Source: Pseudomonas sp. URIL14HWK12:I12 (GTDB taxonomy: Bacteria > Pseudomonadota > Gammaproteobacteria > Pseudomonadales > Pseudomonadaceae). From it: a DNA stretch of 64,000 nucleotides. The stretch spans positions 248,001-312,000 of the forward strand of contig NZ_QEQL01000007.1 in NCBI RefSeq assembly GCF_003097135.1, written 5' to 3'. The notes below the pieces were generated by a model. The model did no database searches, had not been told where the DNA came from, and worked only from the letters and a program-made list of their open reading frames with translations. Positions 43,181 to 52,790 of the stretch are shown in pieces (within the stretch, counting starts at the first letter, position 1; every line of letters begins with the position of its first letter). The position numbers and the translations under genes were made by a program.

Positions 43181-44124
43181 TGCGCAGCCTCCAGCTTAGC
43201 CAACACTTCGTCTCGCAGTTCGGGTGATGCCATCGGAAAGCCCAGGCGAGCGCGGGCTTGCAGGTAGCTTTGCGCGACGGCGCGGGCCAGGGTGCGCACG
43301 CGCAGGATGTAGCGCTGGCGCTCGGTGACCGAAATGGCCCGGCGTGCATCGAGCAAGTTGAAGGTGTGCGACGCCTTGAGCACCATTTCGTAGGTCGGCA
43401 GCGGCAGCTGCAGCTCGATCAGGCGATTGGCTTCGCTTTCGTAGAAGTCGAACAGTTCGAACAGCTTCTCGACATTGGCGTGCTCGAAGTTGTAGGTCGA
43501 TTGCTCCACTTCGTTCTGGTGGAACACATCGCCGTAAGTGACCTTGCCGAACGGGCCGTCCGTCCAGACCAGGTCGTAGACTGAGTCTACGCCTTGCAGG
43601 TACATGGCCAGGCGCTCAAGGCCATAGGTGATTTCACCGGTGACCGGGTAGCATTCGATGCCGCCGACCTGCTGGAAGTAGGTGAACTGGGTCACTTCCA
43701 TGCCGTTGAGCCAGATCTCCCAGCCCAGGCCCCACGCGCCGAGGGTCGGCGACTCCCAGTTGTCTTCGACGAAGCGGATGTCGTGGACTTCAGGGTCGAG
43801 CCCGATCCGCTTGAGCGAGCCCAGGTACAGTTCCTGGAAATTCGCCGGGTTCGGTTTGAGCACCACCTGGAACTGGTAATAGTGCTGCAGGCGGTTGGGG
43901 TTTTCGCCGTAGCGGCCATCGCCCGGCCGACGGCTGGGCTGCACATAGGCGGCGTTCCAGGTCTCGGGGCCGACGGCGCGCAGGAAGGTCGCCGTGTGAA
44001 AGGTGCCCGCGCCTACTTCCATATCGTAGGGCTGGAGCACCACACAACCTTGCTCGGCCCAGTACTGCTGCAGGGCGAGAATCAAGTCTTGGAAGGTACG
44101 CACGGCTGGCGTAGGCTGGGTCAC
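43177..44124 (-). CDS. glyQ: Glycyl-tRNA synthetase alpha subunit
   Basis: The 315-residue catalytic subunit that activates glycine. The family core is clear: TFQDLILALQQYWAEQGC, MEVGAGTFHTATFLRAVGPE and NRLQHYYQFQVVLKP. The GTG at 44124 with AGGTGA five bases before it was chosen, since the longer frame adds a leader that is not part of the family. It is divergent from tag, with about 90 bases between. Confidence 0.97.
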   Translation of the reverse strand: MTQPTPAVRTFQDLILALQQYWAEQGCVVLQPYDMEVGAGTFHTATFLRAVGPETWNAAYVQPSRRPGDGRYGENPNRLQHYYQFQVVLKPNPANFQELYLGSLKRIGLDPEVHDIRFVEDNWESPTLGAWGLGWEIWLNGMEVTQFTYFQQVGGIECYPVTGEITYGLERLAMYLQGVDSVYDLVWTDGPFGKVTYGDVFHQNEVEQSTYNFEHANVEKLFELFDFYESEANRLIELQLPLPTYEMVLKASHTFNLLDARRAISVTERQRYILRVRTLARAVAQSYLQARARLGFPMASPELRDEVLAKLEAAQ

Positions 44125-44212
44125 GAAGTCACCTGTCTCTTGGGCTGCACATGTAAAGAGCGGGAGTATACCGCGAATCGCCCTACCCCCCACCACCCCC
44201 AAGGACGGCAAG

Positions 44213-44764
44213 ATGCCCCGTTGCTTCTGGTGTTCCGAAGACCCGCTCTATCAGGCTTACCACGATCAGGAATGGGGTGTGCCCTTGCGCGACCCGGCAC
44301 GCCTGTTCGAGCTGCTGCTGCTTGAAGGCTTCCAGGCCGGGCTCTCGTGGATCACCGTGCTGCGCAAACGGGAACGTTACCGGCAGGTGCTGTTCGGCTT
44401 CGACCCCGAGCGCCTGGCGCGCATGACAGACGATGAAATCGATGCGCGCATGCAAGACCCGGGCATCATCCGCAACTTGCTCAAGCTCAAGGCAGCCCGG
44501 CGAAACGCCCAGGCCTGGCTGGCGCTGCCCGACCCGGCAGGGTTTCTATGGAGCTTCGTCGGCGGCCAGCCGATCATCAACCATCACGCCAGCCGTGAAA
44601 CCATCGCCACTGAAACCGACCAAGCTCGTGCCATGAGCAAAGCCTTGAAAAAGGCCGGCTTCACCTTCGTTGGGCCGACCATCTGCTACGCCTTCATGCA
44701 GGCCAGCGGCATGGTGATGGACCACACCACCGATTGCGACCGCTACATGCCGCTGGTTGGGTAG
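44213..44764 (+). CDS. tag: DNA-3-methyladenine glycosylase I
   Basis: A 183-residue base-excision repair enzyme that removes 3-methyladenine. It begins MPRCFWCSEDPLYQAYHDQE, with the zinc-ligand cysteine near the start. The helix-hairpin and C-terminal FTFVGPTICYAFMQASGMV motifs follow, with the late His and Cys of the zinc snap (DHTTDC). AAGGAC lies six bases upstream of the start. Confidence 0.95.
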   Translation: MPRCFWCSEDPLYQAYHDQEWGVPLRDPARLFELLLLEGFQAGLSWITVLRKRERYRQVLFGFDPERLARMTDDEIDARMQDPGIIRNLLKLKAARRNAQAWLALPDPAGFLWSFVGGQPIINHHASRETIATETDQARAMSKALKKAGFTFVGPTICYAFMQASGMVMDHTTDCDRYMPLVG

Positions 44765-44815
44765 TGCGCATCGGGTAGAATGCCGCGCAACCGAAAGCTG
44801 CGACGGGAAGATGCT

Positions 44816-45703
44816 GTGGAAACCTTCAAAGGCGCCCTGCTGGTGGGCGCGCTCAAAACCTTCGCCTTGTTGCCCTGGCGCGCCGTCCAGGGCGTCGGCG
44901 CTGCCATTGGCTGGTTGATGTGGAAGCTGCCGAATCGCTCTCGGGAGGTGGTTCGTATCAACCTGGCCAAGTGTTTCCCGGAAATGGACCCTGCTGCGTG
45001 CGAGCAACTGGTCGGGCGCAGCCTCAAAGGCATTGGCCGGTCTTTCACCGAAAGTGCCTGCGCGTGGATCTGGCCGGCCGAGCGTTCGCTGGCGCTGGTG
45101 CGCGAAGTGCAGGGCCTTGAGGTGCTGCAAGCCGCGCTGGCCAGCGGCAAGGGAGTGGTGGGTATCACCAGCCATTTGGGCAATTGGGAGGTGCTGAACC
45201 ACTTCTACTGCCACCAGTGCAAGCCGATCATTTTCTATCGCCCGCCCAAGCAGAAAGCGGTCGATGAGCTGTTGCGCAAGCAGCGCGTGCAGTTGGGCAA
45301 CCGCGTTGCGCCGTCTACAAAGGAAGGCATTCTCAGCGTCATCAAAGAGGTGCGCAAAGGCGGCCAGGTAGGTATCCCCGCCGATCCCGAGCCCGCAGAG
45401 TCGGCCGGCGTGTTCGTGCCGTTTCTGGGCACCCAGGCGCTGACCAGCAAGTTCGTGCCCAACATGCTCAGCGGCGGTAAAGCGGTGGGGGTCTTCCTGC
45501 ACGCGCTGCGCTTGCCCGATGGCAGCGGCTTCAAGGTGATCATCGAAGCGGCGCCTGAGGCCATGTACAGCGCTGATACCGAAGAGGCAGTGGCAGCGAT
45601 GAGTGGGGTGGTGGAGCGTTATGTGCGCGCGTATCCCGACCAATACATGTGGAGCATGAAACGCTTCAAGAAGCGCCCGGCGGGTGAGGCGCGTTGGTAC
45701 TGA
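44816..45703 (+). CDS. Lipid A biosynthesis late acyltransferase (LpxL/HtrB family)
   Basis: A 295-residue inner-membrane acyltransferase that adds secondary acyl chains to lipid A. The catalytic motif is SHLGNWEVLNHF (H-x4-E), and an N-terminal membrane helix is present (GALLVGALKTFALLPWRAVQ). The GTG at 44816 with GGGAAG upstream is preferred, but an in-frame ATG at 44780 cannot be excluded. It follows tag. About 227 bases without a gene separate it from the convergent TPR gene. Confidence 0.9.
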   Translation: METFKGALLVGALKTFALLPWRAVQGVGAAIGWLMWKLPNRSREVVRINLAKCFPEMDPAACEQLVGRSLKGIGRSFTESACAWIWPAERSLALVREVQGLEVLQAALASGKGVVGITSHLGNWEVLNHFYCHQCKPIIFYRPPKQKAVDELLRKQRVQLGNRVAPSTKEGILSVIKEVRKGGQVGIPADPEPAESAGVFVPFLGTQALTSKFVPNMLSGGKAVGVFLHALRLPDGSGFKVIIEAAPEAMYSADTEEAVAAMSGVVERYVRAYPDQYMWSMKRFKKRPAGEARWY

Positions 45704-45930
45704 CGGTAGTGAGTTTTTTGGAGATGCTGCGCCGAAAATATAGGCCACGCACAGGTGATCACCGCAACCGCATTCTTGACGGTCGACTTGGGTTACACGC
45801 AGAAATGTCGAACCCAGCCTGTGGGTAAGTTGTGGGCAAGCTGTGTCATAGCCAATGCGGCCTTGATTATGTAGCGCAGCTATGGGGTCCAAAAGGGGGG
45901 CTTGAGTGGTTTACAGCGCCCTCAGCCGGC

Positions 45931-46233
45931 TCAGCCCAGCTTGCGCAAGAACACCGCCATTTCTTTTTCTGCCTGCTTATCCCCGTGTGATCGCGCCGCC
46001 TCAATGCCCTGCTCCCAGGCCCGGCGTGCTTCGGCTAAATTTTCGGTCGACTTGTACGCTTTGCCTAACAGCTTCCATGCTGCGGAATAGCCGGCGTCCA
46101 GCGCAACGCAGCGCGCAAGGTGCTCGGCAGCGAGTGCCCCATTGCCCTGGTCAAGGTAGGCTTTACCCAGCCCAAAACGCAACAGCGAGTTATCCACACC
46201 CTTGGCCAGCATCTTTTCCAGTGATTCGATCAC
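45931..46233 (-). CDS. Small TPR-repeat protein
   Basis: A 100-residue protein built almost wholly of tetratricopeptide-like helices (LLRFGLGKAYLDQGNGALAA, then AWKLLGKAYKSTENLAEARR). It probably serves as a binding adaptor; the partner is unknown. It starts with GTG, with AGAGGAA six bases upstream, and lies 12 bases after trkA in the same direction, so it may be the last gene of that unit. Confidence 0.8.
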   Translation of the reverse strand: MIESLEKMLAKGVDNSLLRFGLGKAYLDQGNGALAAEHLARCVALDAGYSAAWKLLGKAYKSTENLAEARRAWEQGIEAARSHGDKQAEKEMAVFLRKLG

Positions 46234-46245
46234 GGCAGGTTCCTC

Positions 46246-47619
46246 TTAAAAAAAGCTCAACCCCACGTGGAAGAGCTTTTCCACGTCCCGGATCTGCTTT
46301 TTATCCACAACGAACAAGATCACGTGATCGCCACTCTCGATCACCGTGCTGTCATGGGCGATCAGCACCTCATCGGCACGGATGATCGCGCCGATGGTGG
46401 TGCCGCTGGGCAAGTTGATTTGCCCGATGGAGCGCCCCACCACCTTGCTCGAGCGCGCGTCGCCGTGGGCAATGGCCTCGATGGCTTCAGCCGCGCCGCG
46501 GCGCAGAGAATGCACGCTGACGATGTCGCCCCGGCGCACGTGGGTCAGCAGCGTGCCGATGGTGGCCAGCTGCGGGCTGATGGCGATATCGATCTCGCCG
46601 CCCTGGATAAGGTCAACGTAGGCAGGGTTGTTGATGATGGTCATCACCTTGCGGGCGCCCAGCCGCTTGGCCAGCAGCGACGACATGATGTTGGCCTCGT
46701 CATCGTTGGTCAGCGCCAGGAAGATATCCGCCTGGGCGATGTTCTCCTCTAGCAACAGGTCACGGTCAGAGGCGCTGCCTTGCAGCACCACGGTGCTGTC
46801 GAGGGTGTCAGAGAGCTGGCGGCAGCGTGCCGGGTTCATCTCGATGATCTTGACCTGATAGCGGCTTTCGATGGCCTCGGCCAGGCGCTCGCCGATATGG
46901 CCGCCGCCGGCGATGACAATTCGCTTGTTGTTCTGGTCCAGGGTGCGCAGCTCGCCCATCACGGCCCGGATATCGTTACGCGCCGCGATGAAAAACACCT
47001 CGTCGTCCGCTTCGATCACCGTGTCGCCACGGGGGGTGATCGGCCGGTCGCGGCGGAAGATCGCTGCCACGCGTGTATCCACATTGGGCATGTGCTGGCG
47101 AATCTGGCGCAGCTGCTGGCCGACCAGCGGGCCGCCGTAATAAGCCTTCACGGCCACCAGCTGCGCCTTCCCGTCGGCGAAGTCGATCACCTGCAGGGCG
47201 CCGGGATGCTCGATCAGGCGGCGGATGTAATTGGTTACCACCTGTTCTGGGCTGATCAGTACATCCACCGGAATGGCATCGTTGTCGAACAGGCCCGCTC
47301 GCGTGAGGTAGGCCGCCTCGCGCACTCGGGCGATCTTGGTGGGCGTGTGAAACAGCGTGTAGGCAACCTGGCAGGCGACCATGTTGGCCTCGTCGCTGCT
47401 AGTGACGGCCACCAGCATGTCGGCATCCTCGGCACCGGCCTGGCGCAGCACCGTAGGAAAGGAACCGCGGCCCTGCACGGTACGGATGTCCAGGCGGTCA
47501 CCCAGGGTGCGCAAGCGATCGCCGTCGGTGTCTACCACGGTGATGTCATTGGCTTCGCTGGCCAGGTATTCGGCCAGCGTGCCACCTACCTGGCCGGCGC
47601 CCAGAATGATGATCTTCAT
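46246..47619 (-). CDS. trkA: Trk potassium uptake system NAD-binding regulatory protein
   Basis: A 457-residue cytosolic gatekeeper of TrkH/TrkG potassium channels. Two RCK units are present, each with a Rossmann loop: KIIILGAGQVGGTLAEYLAS at the start and RIVIAGGGHIGERLAEAIES in the middle. Each is followed by a TrkA-C domain. It belongs to the conserved def-fmt-rsmB-trkA group. Confidence 0.96.
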   Translation of the reverse strand: MKIIILGAGQVGGTLAEYLASEANDITVVDTDGDRLRTLGDRLDIRTVQGRGSFPTVLRQAGAEDADMLVAVTSSDEANMVACQVAYTLFHTPTKIARVREAAYLTRAGLFDNDAIPVDVLISPEQVVTNYIRRLIEHPGALQVIDFADGKAQLVAVKAYYGGPLVGQQLRQIRQHMPNVDTRVAAIFRRDRPITPRGDTVIEADDEVFFIAARNDIRAVMGELRTLDQNNKRIVIAGGGHIGERLAEAIESRYQVKIIEMNPARCRQLSDTLDSTVVLQGSASDRDLLLEENIAQADIFLALTNDDEANIMSSLLAKRLGARKVMTIINNPAYVDLIQGGEIDIAISPQLATIGTLLTHVRRGDIVSVHSLRRGAAEAIEAIAHGDARSSKVVGRSIGQINLPSGTTIGAIIRADEVLIAHDSTVIESGDHVILFVVDKKQIRDVEKLFHVGLSFF

Positions 47620-47631
47620 GATCGGCTCCCG

Positions 47632-48942
47632 TCAGGCCGCGGCAGCGGCGATCTTGATCAATTTGGCGTAGTAGAACCCGTCATGGCCACCCTCCTGGGG
47701 CAACAATTGGCGCCCATGGGGTTGGGCGATGCCGGCGCCCGTGGTGAGGGCCAGCTCGCGTGCGCCTGGGGTGCGAGCCAGGAAGGCCGCGATGTTCTCG
47801 CTGTTTTCGGCCGGGAGTACCGAACAGGTGGCATAGACCAGTACGCCGCCAACCTCGAGGGTTTTCCACAGGGCGTCGAGCAGCTCGCCTTGCAACTGAG
47901 CCAACGCCGGAATGTCATCGGGCTGGCGGGTCAGCTTGATATCGGGGTGGCGGCGAATCACGCCGGTGGCCGAACAGGGCGCGTCGAGCAGGATCCGCTG
48001 GAAAGGCTTACCGTCCCACCAGGCGCCGGTGTCGCGGCCGTCTGCTGCAATGAGCGTGGCCTGCAGGCCCAGGCGGGCGAGGTTGTCCTGCACGCGTGCC
48101 AGGCGCTTGGGCTCCAGGTCGATACCCACGACTTCAGCCAAGCCCGGCTCCTGTTCGAGCAGGTGGCAGGTTTTGCCGCCAGGTGCACAGCACGCATCGA
48201 GCACCCGGTGGCCTGCCTTGAGCTCGAGCAGGCCAGCGGCCAGTTGCGCGGCCTCGTCCTGTACGCTGGCCCAGCCCTCGGCAAAACCTGGCAACTGGTC
48301 TACGTCACAGGCCTGGGCTAGCGTTACGCCATCGGCGCTGAAAGCACAGGGGTGCGCCGCGATACCGGCCTGGTCCAGCACGCGCAAGTAGTGGTCACGC
48401 TGGTGGTGGCGAACGTTCACCCGCAACGTCATGGGCGGGTGGGCATTGCTCGCTACGCAGAGTGCTTCCCAGTGCTCGGGCCAGGCAGCCTTCAAGGCTT
48501 TTTGCAGCCAGCGCGGGTAAGCGGTGCGTGCGACCGGGTCGTTGTTCATGTCTTGCAACGTTTGTGCGCCGTCCCGCTGGGCGTTGCGCAGCACCGCGTT
48601 GAGCAGGCCCTTGGCCCAGGGTTTCTTGAGCTTGTCGGCGCAGGCTACTGTCTCGCCGATTGCCGCATGGGCCGGCACCCGGCTGTGCAGCAGCTGGTAG
48701 AGGCCGACCAGCAGCAACGCTTGCAGGTCCAGATCATTGGCCTTGAAAGGCTTCTGCATCAGTTTGCCGATCAACAGCGAAAGCGCAGGCTCCCAGCGTG
48801 CGGCGCCGAAGGCCAGGTCTTGAGCCAGGCCACGGTCTCGCGGGTCGACCTTGGCCAGTTGCGGGGGCAGCGAGCCACCCAGCGAGGCCTTGCCCGCCAG
48901 CACCGCAGCCAGTGCTCGGGCGGCTGCCAGGCGCGGGCTCAT
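47632..48942 (-). CDS. rsmB: 16S rRNA (cytosine967-C5)-methyltransferase
   Basis: A 436-residue enzyme (Sun/RsmB). The N-terminal NusB-like domain (SPRLAAARALAAVLAGKASL) precedes the SAM-dependent domain with VLDACCAPGGKTCHLLE and DAPCSATGVIRRHPDIK. The latter has the paired catalytic cysteines (PCS here and the later TCSV). The start overlaps the fmt stop by four bases (ATGA). Confidence 0.96.
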   Translation of the reverse strand: MSPRLAAARALAAVLAGKASLGGSLPPQLAKVDPRDRGLAQDLAFGAARWEPALSLLIGKLMQKPFKANDLDLQALLLVGLYQLLHSRVPAHAAIGETVACADKLKKPWAKGLLNAVLRNAQRDGAQTLQDMNNDPVARTAYPRWLQKALKAAWPEHWEALCVASNAHPPMTLRVNVRHHQRDHYLRVLDQAGIAAHPCAFSADGVTLAQACDVDQLPGFAEGWASVQDEAAQLAAGLLELKAGHRVLDACCAPGGKTCHLLEQEPGLAEVVGIDLEPKRLARVQDNLARLGLQATLIAADGRDTGAWWDGKPFQRILLDAPCSATGVIRRHPDIKLTRQPDDIPALAQLQGELLDALWKTLEVGGVLVYATCSVLPAENSENIAAFLARTPGARELALTTGAGIAQPHGRQLLPQEGGHDGFYYAKLIKIAAAAA

Positions 48943-49871
48943 TGGCCCAGTACCGTGCCGAGGGTGAATTGCTCGCGACGGCTATTGAACAGGTCGCTGA
49001 ACGCCAGAGGCTTGCCACCGGGCAGTTGCAGGCGCGTCAGGCGCAGGGCGCCTTGGCCGCAGGCGACCAGCAGGCCGGTTTTATCCACAGCGATGATCTC
49101 ACCGGGCTGCCCGTTGCCCTCGGCCAGGTTGGCCGCAAGCACCTTGATCGGTTCGCCGTTGAGCGTGCTGTGGCAGATCGGCCAAGGGAAAAACGCACGA
49201 ACCGCCCGCTCCAGTGTTGCCGCATCGGCCTGCCAATCCAGGCGAGCCTCATCTTTGTTGAGCTTGTCCGCATAGGTCGCAAGGGTGTCATCCTGCCGCT
49301 CGCCTGGCAGCGTGCCTGCCGCGATGCCGTCGATAGCTTGCAGGACAGCGCCTGGGCCCAGCAGCGCCAGGCGATCATGCAAGCTGCCGCCGGTATCCTC
49401 GGCACTGATGGGCGTGCTGACCTTCAGCAGCATTGGGCCGGTATCGAGCCCCGCTTCCATGCGCATTACAGTCACGCCGCTGTCGGCGTCGCCCGCTTGC
49501 ACGGCACGCTGGATGGGCGCCGCGCCGCGCCAGCGCGGCAGCAGTGACGCATGGCTGTTGATGCAGCCCAGGCGAGGGATGTCCAGCACCGCCTGCGGCA
49601 GGATCAGGCCATAGGCCACCACCACCATCAGCTCGGGCCGCAGCGCCGCGAGGGCCTGCTGGGCCTCGGTGGGCTTGAGGCTGGCGGGCTGGTACACCTC
49701 GATGCCGTGCTCCAGAGCCAGTTGCTTGACCGGGCTTGGCATCAGCTTTTGCCCGCGGCCGGCCGGGCGATCAGGTTGGGTATAGACCCCAATCACTTCG
49801 TGATCGCTGGCCAGCAGCGCTTTGAGGTGTTCAGCGGCGAATTCAGGTGTTCCGGCAAAAACGATGCGCAT
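48939..49871 (-). CDS. fmt: Methionyl-tRNA formyltransferase
   Basis: A 310-residue enzyme that formylates initiator Met-tRNA. It begins MRIVFAGTPEFAAEHLKAL, with the formyl-THF site INSHASLLPRWRGAAPIQRA and the specificity loop. It works in sequence with Def, whose gene lies upstream on the same strand with a terminator-like hairpin between. Confidence 0.97.
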   Translation of the reverse strand: MRIVFAGTPEFAAEHLKALLASDHEVIGVYTQPDRPAGRGQKLMPSPVKQLALEHGIEVYQPASLKPTEAQQALAALRPELMVVVAYGLILPQAVLDIPRLGCINSHASLLPRWRGAAPIQRAVQAGDADSGVTVMRMEAGLDTGPMLLKVSTPISAEDTGGSLHDRLALLGPGAVLQAIDGIAAGTLPGERQDDTLATYADKLNKDEARLDWQADAATLERAVRAFFPWPICHSTLNGEPIKVLAANLAEGNGQPGEIIAVDKTGLLVACGQGALRLTRLQLPGGKPLAFSDLFNSRREQFTLGTVLGQ

Positions 49872-49886
49872 CGGTTCTAACCATCA

Positions 49887-49916
49887 AATAAAAAAGGCTT
49901 GCCTGGGCAAGCCTTT
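49887..49916 (-). terminator. Terminator-like hairpin between def and fmt
   Basis: Minus strand: AAAGGCTTGC, loop CCAG, GCAAGCCTTT, then TTTATTTG. It stands between def (ends 49931) and fmt (starts 49871), so def may be partly transcribed apart from fmt-rsmB-trkA. Confidence 0.85.
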
Positions 49917-49930
49917 GTTGAAGTGGGTGG

Positions 49931-50437
49931 TCAAGCTTGCTGGCGGTGCTGTTTTTCCAGCTTCTTCTTGATCCGGTCGCGCTTGAGCGTAGACAGGTAA
50001 TCGACGAACAGCTTGCCGTTCAAATGGTCGCACTCGTGCTGGATGCAGACCGCCAGCAGGCCCTCGGCGACCATTTCGAAGGGCTGGCCGTCACGGCCCA
50101 GGGCTTTGATCCTGACCTTTTGCGGCCGGTCGACGTTTTCGTAGAAGCCGGGTACCGAGAGGCAGCCTTCCTGGTATTGGTCCATTTGATCGGTCAGTGT
50201 TTCGAACTCCGGGTTGATGAACACCAGGGGTTCGCTACGATCTTCGGACAGGTCCATGACCACGACACGCTTGTGCACGTTGACCTGGGTAGCCGCCAGG
50301 CCGATGCCCGGGGCGTCGTACATGGTTTCGAACATGTCGTCGATCAACTGGCGCAGGCTGTCGTCGACCTCGGCCACAGGCTTGGCAAGGGTGCGCAGGC
50401 GAGGGTCCGGGAATTCGAGAATGTTTAAAATAGCCAT
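49931..50437 (-). CDS. def: Peptide deformylase
   Basis: A 168-residue metal enzyme that removes the formyl group from nascent proteins. The three motifs are intact: GIGLAATQVN, EGCLSVPG with the metal Cys, and QHECDHLNG with the HExxH metal site. It is divergent from the LysM gene across 103 bases. Confidence 0.97.
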   Translation of the reverse strand: MAILNILEFPDPRLRTLAKPVAEVDDSLRQLIDDMFETMYDAPGIGLAATQVNVHKRVVVMDLSEDRSEPLVFINPEFETLTDQMDQYQEGCLSVPGFYENVDRPQKVRIKALGRDGQPFEMVAEGLLAVCIQHECDHLNGKLFVDYLSTLKRDRIKKKLEKQHRQQA

Positions 50438-50540
50438 ATGCTCAAGTGCCGTGCTTTAAGGTAATGTCAGCGATGCGCTCAGGGGCGACCCGCCGGGCGC
50501 GGGCATTGACGAATGCGTACATGATAAAGGGATTCACGGC

Positions 50541-51566
50541 ATGAGGAAATCACTACTGGCCCTGCTGTTGTTGGCCGCCAGCGGCCTGGCGCAGGCGCAA
50601 GTGCAACTCAGGGACGGTTATCCACAGCGCTATACGGTAGTCCAAGGCGACACGCTTTGGGACATATCCGGCAGGTTCCTCAGCAAGCCCTGGCAGTGGC
50701 CCGAGATCTGGCACGCCAATCCGCAGATCGCCAACCCTGATCTGATCTACCCCGGCGATACCCTGGTGCTCACCTTCGTCGATGGCCAGCCACGGCTTTC
50801 GGTGCAGCGCGGTGCGTCCCGAGGCACCATCAAGCTTTCACCTACTGTACGCACCAGCCCGGTTGCCCAGGCGATTCCGACCATCCCGTTGGGTGCGATC
50901 AACGCCTTCCTGCTCGACAACCGGGTAGTGGATTCGGCCGAGGACTTCGCCCGAGCACCCTATATCGTTGCCGGCAACCAGGAGCGGGTGCTGAGCGGGC
51001 GAGGTGATCGCATCTATGGGCGCGGGCAGTTCGACGCCAACCAGAGCGCCTACGGTATCTTTCGCCAAGGCAAGACTTACTTCGACCCCGCCACTCATGA
51101 AGTGCTGGGCATCAACGCCGACAACATCGGTGGCGCCGAGGTAGTCGCCCTGGAAGGTGACATGGCCACACTCAACCTGCAGGCTTCCAACGCTGAGGTT
51201 CGCCTGGGCGACCGCCTTTTCCCCACCGGCCTGATGCCAGTGAACTCGTTCTTCTACCCCAGCCCCCCAAGCCGCGAGGTTCACGGCACCATCCTCGACG
51301 TGCCGCGCGGCGTGACGCAGATCGGCAAGTATGATGTGGTGACGCTCGACCGTGGCCGCCGGGATGGGCTCGTAGAAGGCAATGTGCTCGCCATCTACAA
51401 GACCGGCGAAACCGTGCGTGACCGCGTCACGGGTGAGCAGGTGAAGGTGCCCGACGAGCGTGCCGGGATGTTGATGGTCTTCCGTACCTACGAAAAACTC
51501 AGCTACGGTCTAGTGCTAAACGCTACCCGTTCCCTCGCTATCATGGACAAGTTCACCAACCCATAG
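50541..51566 (+). CDS. LysM-domain cell-wall-binding protein
   Basis: A 341-residue exported protein. The signal peptide is LLALLLLAASGLAQA. Directly after it is a LysM peptidoglycan-binding domain (YTVVQGDTLWDISGRFLSKP to DLIYPGDTLVLTF, about residues 31-80). The rest has no recognised catalytic motif. The gene regularly lies between def and dprA in pseudomonads. An envelope-maintenance role is inferred only. Confidence 0.88.
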   Translation: MRKSLLALLLLAASGLAQAQVQLRDGYPQRYTVVQGDTLWDISGRFLSKPWQWPEIWHANPQIANPDLIYPGDTLVLTFVDGQPRLSVQRGASRGTIKLSPTVRTSPVAQAIPTIPLGAINAFLLDNRVVDSAEDFARAPYIVAGNQERVLSGRGDRIYGRGQFDANQSAYGIFRQGKTYFDPATHEVLGINADNIGGAEVVALEGDMATLNLQASNAEVRLGDRLFPTGLMPVNSFFYPSPPSREVHGTILDVPRGVTQIGKYDVVTLDRGRRDGLVEGNVLAIYKTGETVRDRVTGEQVKVPDERAGMLMVFRTYEKLSYGLVLNATRSLAIMDKFTNP

Positions 51567-51648
51567 TGGCGTTTTTACAACATTCATCAACAGAGTTATC
51601 CACAGGCGTTGCAATCGCGCTTGTGGCGCTGAGATCAAGGATGATCCC

Positions 51649-52773
51649 ATGCCATTGTTCGAACCCATCGGGCCTTCGCCCGCCGAGCTGGACGCTCGTT
51701 TGCGCCTGCATCTGCTTCCAGATGTCGGTGCCATCCACTTCTCCCGACTGATTCACGCCTTCGGCAGCGCCTGTGCGGCGCTGGCTGCGCCGGCGGCCGC
51801 CTGGCGTGCGCTGGGCCTCAAGGCCAGTAGTGCTGCAGCGCGTCGGGAGCCCTCTGTGCGGGATGCCGCACTGGCCGCCAGCCGGTGGCTTGAGCAGCCT
51901 GGCCGGCGCCTGGTGGCTTGGGATGACCCAGACTACCCTGCTTTGCTCAAGGAAATCGCCGACCCTCCGCCGCTATTGTTCGTACGCGGCAACCCCGCCC
52001 TGCTCGAGCGGCCACAGCTCGCGATCATTGGTAGCCGGCGGGCCAGCACCCCCGGGCTGGATACCGCACAGGCTTTCGCCCAGGCGCTGGCCGGGGCCGG
52101 TTTCGTCGTCACCAGCGGGCTGGCCCTTGGTATCGACGGCGCCGCGCATCGGGGGGCGATCAGGGCAGGCGGCGGCACTGTGGCAGTGCTCGGCACGGGG
52201 CTTGAGAATATTTATCCACAGCGGCACAAGGGCCTGGCAGAGGAGCTGGTGCAAGCCGGTGGCGCGCTGATTTCAGAATACCCGCTGGCTACACCACCGG
52301 CTCGGGATAACTTCCCACGGCGTAATCGCCTGATCAGCGGCCTGAGTCTCGGTGTGCTGGTGGTTGAGGCCCAGCTGGCCAGCGGCTCCTTGATCACCGC
52401 GCGCCTGGCTGCTGAGCAGGGCCGGGAGGTGTACGCCGTGCCTGGCTCCATTCACCACCCCGGTGCGAGGGGGTGCCATCAGTTGATCCGTGACGGTGCG
52501 CAATTGGTGGAAAGTGTCGAGCACATCCTCGAAGGGCTCGCCGGCTGGTCTGCCTACGCTGCAGCCATGCCCACTGCTGTGCCTATCAACGACCCCGTGC
52601 TCTGCGAACTGGCTGCAGGGCCCCGAAGCAGTGAAGCGCTCGCCCGCGACATGGGCTGGCCGCTGCCGCGCCTGCTGGCGGCCCTGACTGAACTCGAGGT
52701 CGCCGGGCAGGTCGTTTCTGAAGCCGGGCGATGGTTTGCCAGGCCACTGCCGGATACACTGCGCGCACGTTGA
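51649..52773 (+). CDS. dprA: DNA-processing protein DprA (Smf)
   Basis: A 374-residue protein that loads RecA on incoming single-stranded DNA in transformation. The Rossmann-fold core shows AIIGSRRASTPGLDTAQAFA, VTSGLALGIDGAAHRGAI and FPRRNRLISGLS. A C-terminal winged-helix domain follows (SSEALARDMGWPLPRLLAAL). It is followed by tsaC after 17 bases. Confidence 0.95.
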   Translation: MPLFEPIGPSPAELDARLRLHLLPDVGAIHFSRLIHAFGSACAALAAPAAAWRALGLKASSAAARREPSVRDAALAASRWLEQPGRRLVAWDDPDYPALLKEIADPPPLLFVRGNPALLERPQLAIIGSRRASTPGLDTAQAFAQALAGAGFVVTSGLALGIDGAAHRGAIRAGGGTVAVLGTGLENIYPQRHKGLAEELVQAGGALISEYPLATPPARDNFPRRNRLISGLSLGVLVVEAQLASGSLITARLAAEQGREVYAVPGSIHHPGARGCHQLIRDGAQLVESVEHILEGLAGWSAYAAAMPTAVPINDPVLCELAAGPRSSEALARDMGWPLPRLLAALTELEVAGQVVSEAGRWFARPLPDTLRAR

Positions 52774-52790
52774 AACGGGGAGTGACAGAC

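Noticed and set aside
40526..43267. 913-codon open frame opposite gmhB and glyS
   Set aside because: Antisense shadow of glyS and gmhB, whose products are complete and clearly recognised.
46265..46286. ACGTGGAA / TTCCACGT inverted repeat at the 3' end of trkA, with a CCACGTGG core like parS
   Set aside because: Only 11 of 16 bases fit the parS consensus, and the arms are in the wrong relative order. It is explained by the coding of KLFHVG residues in TrkA.
46780..48321. 513-codon open frame opposite trkA and rsmB
   Set aside because: Crosses the boundary of two real minus-strand genes and has no family resemblance.
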